From assembly GCA_001796525.1 (NCBI GenBank), contig MGMT01000086.1, forward strand, positions 1-20,034: 20,034 nt of DNA, given 5' to 3'. This DNA comes from Chloroflexi bacterium RBG_13_51_52 (GTDB lineage Bacteria; Chloroflexota; Dehalococcoidia; Dehalococcoidales; RBG-16-60-22). Positions 13,584-20,034 of this stretch are shown one piece after another (within the stretch, counting starts at the first letter, position 1; every line of letters begins with the position of its first letter). The notes under the pieces were generated by a model, which saw nothing but the letters and a program-made list of their open reading frames with translations, did no database searches and was not told the DNA's origin. Made by a program: the position numbers and the translations under genes.

Positions 13584-14840
13584 ATGTGGAATAAAATATT
13601 AAAATATTCGATACCGCTAGTCATTTGTTTAGTCCTTGTTCTTACTACGGTTTTTGCAAGCGGTTGTGGAGGGGGAGGAACAGAAAAAAACGAAATCCTC
13701 ATCGGCGCTTCACGTGATATCACCGGCCCGATGGCTGGTTTCCAGGACTTTGGCTTCGCTGCGGTCTATAATATGTGGATTGACGAAGTCAACGCCGCCG
13801 GCGGTATCGATGTAGGCGGCAAGAAACTCCCCGTCAGAATAATAGAGTATGATGATGGCAGCGACCCGGCGGTAGTCACCAGGAACCTTGAAAAGCTGAT
13901 AACCGAAGATAAAGTGGACTTCCTCTTTGGTCCTACCGGCACAGCTTCGCTTTTCGCCGCGGCGCCTATCGCTAGTAAATACAACAAGATAATAATATGT
14001 GGCGAAGGCGGCGCCACCACCCTTATACCGAAGCTGCCCAGCATGCCTTACGTCTTCTCCGTTTTGAACTTCTCCGACCATTTCCAGATACCCGTGTTCG
14101 CGGATATTTGCAATGAGGTGGGCGCCAAGTCGGCATATATAATGTACATGTCTGACCTGCATGGCGCCGAGTACAACCTTACAGCGCAGAGTGAGTTTAC
14201 CCTTAAGGGAATAACCGTCTTGGGGACCAAGAGCATCCCGCCAACTATCACGGATATGGACCCGATAGTTAAGGAAGCCAAGGCTTCCGGTGCCGATATT
14301 TTCTGCTCCTTCTCGTATCCGCCCCAGAATATTCTTTTCATGTCGACAGCCTTAGCGCTCGATTATAGCCCGAAGATGGTCCTGCTGGGGCCGGGTGGTA
14401 ACTTCCAGTTCTTTCCTCTCATGTTTGGCGATGCTTTGCAAGGTGTCATGGCTGAAGGCGCGTGGAACGCCAAGAGCTCCCCCGAGGCTGGCGCCTTTGC
14501 GGCCAAATTGGAAGCCACGGTAGGTTTGGGGAATATGGATTGGTGGGGAGCCATAGTATACTATGCCGCGCTACAGCACTTCGCACAAGCAATTGAGAAG
14601 GCCGGCACCCTTGAAAATAAAGCGGTCAGGGATGTGATAGCTACAGAGACATTCGAGACCGTAATTGGACCTATGTGGTGGGATTGTGGCCCTGACCACG
14701 CAGGTGGCGGACTTCTACCGCAAGTATGCTACGCCGGTCAAATCGGACAGTGGCAGAACGGTATCTTTGAGGTCATTGACCCCGGCGATAAACGCACCGC
14801 AGCGCCGATTTATCCCAAACCGCCGTGGCCAACACCTTAA
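13584..14840 (+). CDS. livJ: Branched-chain amino-acid type ABC importer, substrate-binding lipoprotein
   Basis: A 418-residue periplasmic-binding-protein-like (Leu/Ile/Val type, Peripla_BP_6) receptor. The N-terminus is a lipoprotein signal: positive MWNKILK, a hydrophobic stretch to about residue 25, and a lipobox ending ASG-C28 followed by glycines. The mature protein begins with the typical ILIGASRDITGPMAG strand-turn and keeps the NAAGGIDVGGKKLPV motif of the family. It should be anchored outside the membrane and deliver ligand to the LivHMGF complex encoded next. The ligand cannot be read from sequence; relatives bind amino acids, amides, urea or aromatic acids, so the symbol states family only. 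AGGAGTGG precedes the ATG. Two promoters and a long leader lie upstream. Confidence 0.92.
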   Translation: MWNKILKYSIPLVICLVLVLTTVFASGCGGGGTEKNEILIGASRDITGPMAGFQDFGFAAVYNMWIDEVNAAGGIDVGGKKLPVRIIEYDDGSDPAVVTRNLEKLITEDKVDFLFGPTGTASLFAAAPIASKYNKIIICGEGGATTLIPKLPSMPYVFSVLNFSDHFQIPVFADICNEVGAKSAYIMYMSDLHGAEYNLTAQSEFTLKGITVLGTKSIPPTITDMDPIVKEAKASGADIFCSFSYPPQNILFMSTALALDYSPKMVLLGPGGNFQFFPLMFGDALQGVMAEGAWNAKSSPEAGAFAAKLEATVGLGNMDWWGAIVYYAALQHFAQAIEKAGTLENKAVRDVIATETFETVIGPMWWDCGPDHAGGGLLPQVCYAGQIGQWQNGIFEVIDPGDKRTAAPIYPKPPWPTP

Positions 14841-14874
14841 CCTGGAAAACTAAATAGTAGAAAAGCACAGTTCA

Positions 14875-14958
14875 CAGGCTGTCTGGAGGTCATATTGCGC
14901 GCCTAAACGCGCCGATGTCCTCTTAAATGGACAAATTGTATGGTCTTCAGATAGCCTG
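14875..14958 (+). ncRNA. 84-nt structured RNA element between livJ and livH (predicted three-way junction)
   Basis: The outer arms 14875-14895 and 14938-14958 form 21 continuous pairs, 16 Watson-Crick and 5 G-U when read as plus-strand RNA; on the minus strand those five would be A-C mismatches. Inside are two small hairpins: GCGCG/CGCGC at 14897-14912 with loop CCTAAA, and TGTCC/GGACA at 14916-14933 with loop TCTTAAAT. It starts 34 bases after the livJ stop. There is no U-run, so stabilising the livJ transcript or uncoupling its level from livH fits better than simple termination. It matches no RNA family I recognise. Confidence 0.6.
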
Positions 14959-14982
14959 CTAGTATAACAATAAAAAATATTG

Positions 14983-14988
14983 TATAAT
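14983..14988 (+). promoter_or_regulatory. Possible -10 element before livH
   Basis: A perfect TATAAT lies 29 bases before the livH start, but the base sequence at the -35 distance (TAGTAT) is poor. A weak internal promoter is possible. Confidence 0.25.
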
Positions 14989-15016
14989 AGCCTGCGGATA
15001 TTTTTGAGATAAAGTA

Positions 15017-15880
15017 ATGGATCTGATAATTAATATCGTCCTCGGCGGATTATTAATCGGTGGTATTTATTCGCTGATATCGATGGGGCTTAGCCTGCAG
15101 TACGGCGTCGCCAAGGTGCTGAACATCGCACACGGCGAATTTTTAATGGTCGGGGCCTTTATCACATACTGGCTGCAGCAGAATGGCGTTGATCCTCTGC
15201 TTACTATTGTTGTAGGCGGACCGCTGCTATTTTTAGTCGGATTTATCCTTTACCGGACTGTTTTCACGAGCATCAGGTTAAAAGCACCCAACACTGGCGT
15301 TTATGAAAGTAATTCTTTGCTGGCCGCCTTCGGGCTTTATTTTATTGTTCAAAATATCGCTGTTCTCATCTGGGGTACGACACCGCAAAGGTTCTCTTAT
15401 CTAGCCAGCAGCGTAACTATCCTTGGAGAAGATTTTAACGAGAACCGGTTGGTAGCCACAGCATTTGCGGTGGCGATAGGTGCAGCATTTTATTTATTCT
15501 TAGAGCGTACGCGCATCGGGAAGGCTATCCGGGCAGCGGCTCAGGACCCCTTGACGGCCGGGCTGATGGGGGTTGATATTAATTTCGTACTGGCGTTGTG
15601 TTTCGGTTTCGGCGCCGCCATGGCGGGTTTAGCCGGCGTACTTATCAGCATTTGTTACCCTATAACCACCACGATGGGCCTGGGATATACCGTCATCGCC
15701 ATCGTCGTTGTCACGCTGGGTGGGTTAGGCAGCATTCCCGGCAGCTTTATCGGGGGTTTTATCCTGGGTATTATCGGCACCGGTGTCACATACTGGGAGC
15801 CGGGCTTGGCCGTGGCTTCTTATTATGTAATATTTATAATTTTGTTGCTGGTGCGTCCAAAAGGCATCATGGGGAAATAA
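15017..15880 (+). CDS. livH: Branched-chain amino-acid type ABC importer permease LivH
   Basis: A 287-residue integral membrane permease of the HAAT family, about eight hydrophobic segments. The family motif around VLNIAHGEFLMVGAF (residues 34-48) and the cytoplasmic coupling loop RIGKAIRAAAQDPLTAGLMG (166-185) are present; the latter contacts the ATPases. The C-terminal GGLGSIPGSFIGG block is also typical. It pairs with LivM to form the channel. The start ATG has only a weak purine run (GAGATAAAG) upstream, which fits translation at a lower level than the binding protein. The next gene starts four bases after its stop. Confidence 0.95.
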   Translation: MDLIINIVLGGLLIGGIYSLISMGLSLQYGVAKVLNIAHGEFLMVGAFITYWLQQNGVDPLLTIVVGGPLLFLVGFILYRTVFTSIRLKAPNTGVYESNSLLAAFGLYFIVQNIAVLIWGTTPQRFSYLASSVTILGEDFNENRLVATAFAVAIGAAFYLFLERTRIGKAIRAAAQDPLTAGLMGVDINFVLALCFGFGAAMAGLAGVLISICYPITTTMGLGYTVIAIVVVTLGGLGSIPGSFIGGFILGIIGTGVTYWEPGLAVASYYVIFIILLLVRPKGIMGK

Positions 15881-15884
15881 AGAA

Positions 15885-16859
15885 ATGGACTTTAGCAAAA
15901 TTAACTGGAAAAAAGCTGCTATTACCGCAGGGATACCACTGGTAATCCTGATTTTTCTGGGCTTGTGGCCTACAATCGGTCCACAATATTGGGTTACGCT
16001 ATTCTCCTATTTCTTGTTATATATCATCATATCCGTCAGTTGGACCATATTTTCCGGCGCTACCGGCTATATATCACTGGCGTCAGCCGCGTTTTACGGG
16101 ATCGGCATCTATGCAGCGGCTTTATTCAGAGAGCAATTCGCTGCGAATTTACCTTTGATTGTCGTTGTTCTCATAGGGGGACTGGCCAGTTTCGTCCTTG
16201 CCTTTATCGTGGGCGCAATAACGTTAAGACTCAAAGGTATATATTTCGCCATGTTTACCTTCGGTCTCGTGCTGCTTTTAAAGGAAGTAATCTACTACTG
16301 GGAAATACAATTTAACGATTTACGAGGCCGGTTTGTGGCCCCTGAGAGTAACGATACCATTTATTATTATCTCCTGGGCATCTTCGTCATCACGATGATT
16401 GTCGCTTACCTCATAAGAAGGTCAAAATACGGACTGGCGCTGCAAATCATCGGTGAGAATGAAGAAGCGGCAGCGCACACCGGCATCAATGTCACCATGG
16501 TCAAGGTTCTCACCTATGCCGTAAGCGCGATATTCATCGGCGCAGCCGGCGTCATTATGGCGACGAAGTTGACCTATGTCGACCCGGGCGTTGCATTTAG
16601 TCCGATGATGTCTTTCAGCCCGGTTCTGATGGCTATTTTCGGTGGTATGGGTAGCATTTACGGACCGGTTATAGGTGCGGTAATTTTTACCTACATCGAG
16701 GAAATATTAAAGACGGGCAGCATGAAAAACTACTATATGCTTATATTCGGTGTAATCCTAATCGGCGTTATCCTTTACCTGCCTAATGGTATAGTGGGAT
16801 CTATACAGAATTTGTGGAAACGAATTTCAGGAGCAAGACGTGCACATACTAGAGGGTGA
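15885..16859 (+). CDS. livM: Branched-chain amino-acid type ABC importer permease LivM
   Basis: A 324-residue permease partner of LivH with about nine to ten hydrophobic segments. Family marks are SGATGYISLASAAFYGIGIY (residues 57-76) and the coupling loop RRSKYGLALQIIGENEEAAA (178-197), plus the late FGGMGSIYGPVIGA block. The N-terminus is amphipathic then hydrophobic, without a cleavable signal. It starts four bases after livH, and its last 20 bases overlap livG, which shows tight operon organisation. Confidence 0.95.
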   Translation: MDFSKINWKKAAITAGIPLVILIFLGLWPTIGPQYWVTLFSYFLLYIIISVSWTIFSGATGYISLASAAFYGIGIYAAALFREQFAANLPLIVVVLIGGLASFVLAFIVGAITLRLKGIYFAMFTFGLVLLLKEVIYYWEIQFNDLRGRFVAPESNDTIYYYLLGIFVITMIVAYLIRRSKYGLALQIIGENEEAAAHTGINVTMVKVLTYAVSAIFIGAAGVIMATKLTYVDPGVAFSPMMSFSPVLMAIFGGMGSIYGPVIGAVIFTYIEEILKTGSMKNYYMLIFGVILIGVILYLPNGIVGSIQNLWKRISGARRAHTRG

Positions 16860-17577
16860 AGGAGTCACCAAGTATTTCGGCGGCCTTGCGGCGGTGTCCG
16901 ACGTTAGCTTTTACGTCGACGAGGGAGAGGTTGTAGGACTGATAGGTCCCAACGGTGCCGGCAAGACAACCCTGTTTAATTTGATATCCGCGGCGCTTGA
17001 GCCCAAGACCGGGGAAATAAGATTCAAGGGTAAAAAAATCAACGGACTCAAACCGTACCAGATCTGCCGATTGGGTATTGCCAGGACTTTTCAAACCGTA
17101 AAGATATTCGGTAATTTACCCGTAATTGAGAATGTACGCATAGGTTCGCTTTTTGGTCCATTCAAGGGGCTTTCGACGGCGGATGCTACCAGGGAAGCTA
17201 ATGAGTTGCTGGAATTCATGGGATTGTCAGACGTTGCTTACGCGCCTGCCAGAGACCTGACCCTGGCGCACCAGAAACGACTCGAAGTAGCCAGAGCCCT
17301 GGCTACAAAACCAACTCTATTGATGTTAGATGAGTTAATGGCTGGTCTTAACCAGACCGAGCTTATCGAGGCGATGGACCTGGTAAAAAAGATACGGGAA
17401 AAGGGAACCACCATTGTTATGATTGAGCATGTAATGAAGGCTATTATGAATATCTGCGACCGTATTATCGTGCTGCATCATGGTAAGAAAATCGCGGATG
17501 GGACTCCTCAAGAAGTAGCCAATAGTAAAACAGTCATCGAGGTTTATCTGGGGGAAGCATCCGATGCTGGAAATTAA
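16840..17577 (+). CDS. livG: Branched-chain amino-acid type ABC importer ATPase LivG
   Basis: A 245-residue cytoplasmic ATPase. Walker A is GPNGAGKTT at 36-44, the Q-loop Q85 lies in ARTFQTVKIF, Walker B ends D164-E165 and the switch histidine is H197 (IEHVM). The signature is LTLAHQKR at 140-147, not LSGGQ, and the D-loop reads DELMAGLN where most relatives have DEPAAGLN. I know similar LTLA-type signatures within LivG relatives, so this is a variant rather than damage. The GTG start at 16840 is supported by AGGAG seven bases upstream. The first 20 bases overlap livM and the last 14 overlap livF. Confidence 0.94.
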   Translation: MHILEGEGVTKYFGGLAAVSDVSFYVDEGEVVGLIGPNGAGKTTLFNLISAALEPKTGEIRFKGKKINGLKPYQICRLGIARTFQTVKIFGNLPVIENVRIGSLFGPFKGLSTADATREANELLEFMGLSDVAYAPARDLTLAHQKRLEVARALATKPTLLMLDELMAGLNQTELIEAMDLVKKIREKGTTIVMIEHVMKAIMNICDRIIVLHHGKKIADGTPQEVANSKTVIEVYLGEASDAGN

Positions 17578-18268
17578 TAATATAAATGCTTTTTACGGCA
17601 GGATCCAGATATTGTGGGATGTCAGTTTAAAAGTAAATGAGGGAGAGATTGTCGCTCTTATCGGCGCCAATGGAGCCGGGAAATCAACTCTGATCAATAC
17701 CGTAACAGGTTTGTTACGTTCAACCTCCGGTAGTATGACGTTCATGGGCAAACGCATCGACCGACTGGCGCCCCACGTCATTTCGGAGCTTGGGATGTCC
17801 CATATACCCGAGGGCAGAAAACTCTTTACGGAGATGTCGGTGCGTGAGAACCTTGAATTGGGAGCGTATCCTAAAAGTGCCTGGAAAACAAAAAAAGAAA
17901 CGCAGGAGCACGTGTACGAGATATTCCCCAGATTAAAAGAAAGAGAAAAGCAATTAGCCCGTACCCTTAGCGGCGGGGAGCAGCAGATGCTGGCGATGGG
18001 GCGGGGTCTCATGTCCAAGCCCAAGCTATGTATCATCGATGAACCTTCAAATGGGCTGGCGCCGCTGGTGGTGCTGGAGGTTTTTAAAATTATACAGTCG
18101 CTCCGCGACCAGGGTATTACGATTTTGCTGATTGAGCAGAATGTAAGGCATACCCTGGAGATATCGGATAGGGCTTACGTGCTGGAAAACGGACGGATTG
18201 TCATGGAAGGCGACTGCGCCACGTGCCTGGCGAGCGAGCATATCAAGAAAGCCTACCTGGGACTGTAA
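17564..18268 (+). CDS. livF: Branched-chain amino-acid type ABC importer ATPase LivF
   Basis: A 234-residue ATPase that forms the second nucleotide-binding subunit with LivG. Walker A is GANGAGKST at 34-42, the signature is LSGGEQQ at 135-141 and Walker B ends D159-E160. The switch position is glutamine (Q192 in LIEQN), which is normal for LivF. The H-I-P-E-G-R-K-L-F segment (80-88) is also a LivF hallmark. The ATG overlaps the end of livG by 14 bases, with GGGGGAAG upstream. It is the last gene of the operon. Confidence 0.95.
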   Translation: MLEINNINAFYGRIQILWDVSLKVNEGEIVALIGANGAGKSTLINTVTGLLRSTSGSMTFMGKRIDRLAPHVISELGMSHIPEGRKLFTEMSVRENLELGAYPKSAWKTKKETQEHVYEIFPRLKEREKQLARTLSGGEQQMLAMGRGLMSKPKLCIIDEPSNGLAPLVVLEVFKIIQSLRDQGITILLIEQNVRHTLEISDRAYVLENGRIVMEGDCATCLASEHIKKAYLGL

Positions 18269-18287
18269 TCAACAGCTATTCGTTGAT
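18268..18287 (+). terminator. Weak stem-loop after livF
   Basis: ATCAAC and GTTGAT form a perfect 6-bp stem with an 8-nt loop directly at the livF stop codon. The stem is AT-rich and only CTTTAG follows, so termination here is uncertain. Confidence 0.3.
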
Positions 18288-18299
18288 CTTTAGTCTGAT

Positions 18300-18328
18300 T
18301 TGCCACCTCCGCGTTCATATATTATAAT
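18300..18328 (+). promoter_or_regulatory. Promoter of the flavin/Fe-S oxidoreductase gene
   Basis: TTGCCA (18300-18305) and a perfect TATAAT (18323-18328) are 17 bp apart, giving a start near 18335 and a leader of about 34 nt before the TTG at 18369. The gene is therefore a unit separate from the liv operon. Confidence 0.65.
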
Positions 18329-18368
18329 TGTTAGACCTCTATACCCGTTTTTACTAAAAGAGTGTTTT

Positions 18369-20034
18369 TTGGAAACCATCAAGCTTAATATAGACGGACG
18401 CGATATAGAGACACAGTCGGGCAAAAGCGTCCTTGAAGCTTCTTTAGAAGCCGGTATTTACATTCCCTACCTCTGTTATCATCCCGACCTCGGTACAACC
18501 GGAGACTGCGGGCTATGTTTGGTGGAGGTGGAGGGGAGCGATGAACTAGTCATTTCTTGCACCACGCCTGTCGCCGGGGGGATGGTTGTAAAGACAAAAT
18601 CAAAGAGGCTTGCCGAGGCGCGCCGGCAGGCTATGGAAAAAATACTGGCAGGGCACCCTGCCGACTGCGGCACCTGCATCAAGTACCTTAACTGCGAATT
18701 ACAATCGCTCAAGCAGTATATCAGCGAAGAGGAATACAAGCCTAAAGGACGGGCGCGGCTTTTCGCGGTAGATAACAGCAATCCTCTCTTCACCATCGAC
18801 CCCAATAAATGCGTCATGTGCACCCGCTGTATAAGAGCCTGTAAAGACTTGCGGGGGGTGGGGGTACTTATTGAAAAAACAAAGGGCGAAGAGAGATACA
18901 TCGGGACGGAAAACGGTTTGCCACTGGCAGATTCTGGGTGTCGCTTCTGCGGAGCCTGCGCGGAAGTCTGCCCCAGCGGCGCTATCATGGATAAGGAAGA
19001 ACTGACCAAAGGGAAAAACAGAAAGCACGCTTTATTGCCATGCAGGTACACATGCCCTGCGGAAATAGATGTGCCGCGGTATCTGCGCTTTATAGGAGAA
19101 AAAAAGTACACCGCCGCCGCGGCGGTGATTAGGGAAAAGGTGCCGTTTCCTGGGGTGCTGGGCTACGTTTGCGACCGTCCCTGTGAGGATGTCTGCCGTC
19201 GCGGCGAAGTAAATCAGCCGGTTTCCATTAGAGAACTTAAGCGCTATGCTGCGGAACATGATGCCGACGATTTAAAATCAATCAGGAAACCCGCAACAGA
19301 TAAGAAGGTAGCCGTCATCGGCTCCGGTCCGGCGGGACTGACGGCAGCGTATTATCTGGCTTTGCAGGGACATGACGTTTCGGTATTTGAAACGTTGCCG
19401 TTTGCGGGCGGTATGCTGCGTTGCGGCATTCCGGAATACCGCCTTCCGCGGGCAGTGCTCGATAAAGAGATAAAATGTATAGAAGATATGGGCATTGAGA
19501 TAAAGACCGGCACCCGTATTGAGTCCATCGATACGCTTTTCCAGCAGGGATTTGACGGTATTATTACATCGATAGGGACGCATCAGGGGCAAAAGCTAAG
19601 GATACCCGGCGCCGATAATGACGGGGTATTAATCGGGGTTGATTTTTTAAGGGACATTAATCTGGGGAAAGAGGTAAACATCGGGGAAAATGTTCTGGTG
19701 CTAGGGGGAGGCAACGTAGCTTTCGATTGCGCGCGGGCGGCGCGAAGGCTGGGAGCAACAGAGGTGAAAATAGCCTGCCTGGAATCCAGGGAAACAATGC
19801 CGGCCGCGGATGACGAAATAAAACAGGGCGAGGAGGAGGGCATTACCCTTTACCCCGCCCGGACTTTTACCCGAATCTTGACCGAAAACGGGAAAATTAC
19901 CGGCGTGGAATGCCTTGAGGTCAGCTCGTTGACCTTCGATGAAGAGAAAAATCCTCAAATAGAGACCCGAGAAGATTCACAGCACGTAATCGAAGCCGAT
20001 ACCGTGATATTCGCCATCGGGCAGCGGCCGGAAA
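18369..20034 (+). CDS. NuoG-type Fe-S domain fused to GltD-like NAD(P)/FAD oxidoreductase, 3' end cut
   Basis: The frame is open from a TTG at 18369 to the window end, 555 codons so far. Domain order: a 2Fe-2S ferredoxin domain (C36, C47, C50, C64); a NuoG-type His-Cys cluster motif (H96, C100, C103, C109); two 4Fe-4S motifs (C148/151/154/158 and C191/194/197/201); then a GltD-like part with its own cysteines (C225, C229 and more), an FAD GxGxxG at 318-323 and a second nucleotide site GxGxxA at 446-451. It should move electrons between NAD(P)H and an iron-sulfur partner through flavin. TTG is chosen because no in-frame ATG exists until residue 89 and the homologous N-terminus begins here; AAAAGAG lies just upstream. 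The partner subunit is unknown and may lie beyond the window. Confidence 0.88.
   Translation, partial: METIKLNIDGRDIETQSGKSVLEASLEAGIYIPYLCYHPDLGTTGDCGLCLVEVEGSDELVISCTTPVAGGMVVKTKSKRLAEARRQAMEKILAGHPADCGTCIKYLNCELQSLKQYISEEEYKPKGRARLFAVDNSNPLFTIDPNKCVMCTRCIRACKDLRGVGVLIEKTKGEERYIGTENGLPLADSGCRFCGACAEVCPSGAIMDKEELTKGKNRKHALLPCRYTCPAEIDVPRYLRFIGEKKYTAAAAVIREKVPFPGVLGYVCDRPCEDVCRRGEVNQPVSIRELKRYAAEHDADDLKSIRKPATDKKVAVIGSGPAGLTAAYYLALQGHDVSVFETLPFAGGMLRCGIPEYRLPRAVLDKEIKCIEDMGIEIKTGTRIESIDTLFQQGFDGIITSIGTHQGQKLRIPGADNDGVLIGVDFLRDINLGKEVNIGENVLVLGGGNVAFDCARAARRLGATEVKIACLESRETMPAADDEIKQGEEEGITLYPARTFTRILTENGKITGVECLEVSSLTFDEEKNPQIETREDSQHVIEADTVIFAIGQRPE

Noticed and set aside
17365..17400. LivG altered signature as a sign of a dead ATPase
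   Set aside because: Walker A, Walker B glutamate and switch histidine are intact, and LTLA-type signatures occur in working LivG relatives as far as I know.
18479..19111. Minus-strand frame of 210 codons opposite the oxidoreductase
   Set aside because: The plus strand carries an unbroken frame with ordered Fe-S and nucleotide-binding motifs over the same bases.

Overview
The window looks like a piece of chromosome from a Dehalococcoidia-type member of the Chloroflexota. The clues are the ispF-cysS order, a 45-residue DUF5679-type zinc protein, a divergent UroD-family protein, an RRM/zinc-ribbon protein cluster, moderate GC coding sequence and AT-rich spacers with bacterial -35/-10 promoters. 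The assignment is an inference from gene content; no rRNA or other marker is present. I see no tRNA, rRNA, CRISPR, insertion sequence or prophage gene.

Left part (1-4.1 kb). The 3' end of ispF is followed after 18 bases by cysS, which ends at a good intrinsic terminator. A 45-codon zinc-finger gene lies convergent to it with its own strong promoter. A solo gene follows for a 423-residue protein with a DGQHR/ParB-like GGQHR motif; it overlaps tail-to-tail by 8 bases with a cupin gene on the other strand.

Middle (4.1-12.3 kb). On the minus strand, a 1208-residue single-chain ABC exporter (TMD-NBD-TMD-NBD) with one degenerate ATP site lies just upstream of the cupin gene, probably in the same transcript. 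Divergent from it is a winged-helix/iron-sulfur protein with sixteen cysteines in four groups. Then, all on the minus strand, come an atypical UroD-family protein, a flavodoxin-fold reductase, two small RRM RNA-binding proteins with different tails, and a four-CxxC zinc-ribbon protein. The last three look like a small RNA-binding set; the zinc-ribbon gene has a leader of about 110 nt whose hairpin covers part of its Shine-Dalgarno.

Right part (12.3-20.0 kb, plus strand). A single-domain response regulator is followed by a complete branched-chain amino-acid type (HAAT) ABC importer: lipoprotein binding protein, LivH, LivM, LivG and LivF. Two consensus promoters and a long leader with a possible 9-codon peptide precede the binding-protein gene. 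Between that gene and livH lies an 84-nt inverted repeat whose non-Watson-Crick positions are all G-U in the plus sense and which encloses two further hairpins; it is the best candidate for an undescribed element. After livF, a separate promoter drives an open frame, starting at TTG and running off the window, for a NuoG-N-terminus/GltD-like flavin oxidoreductase fusion.
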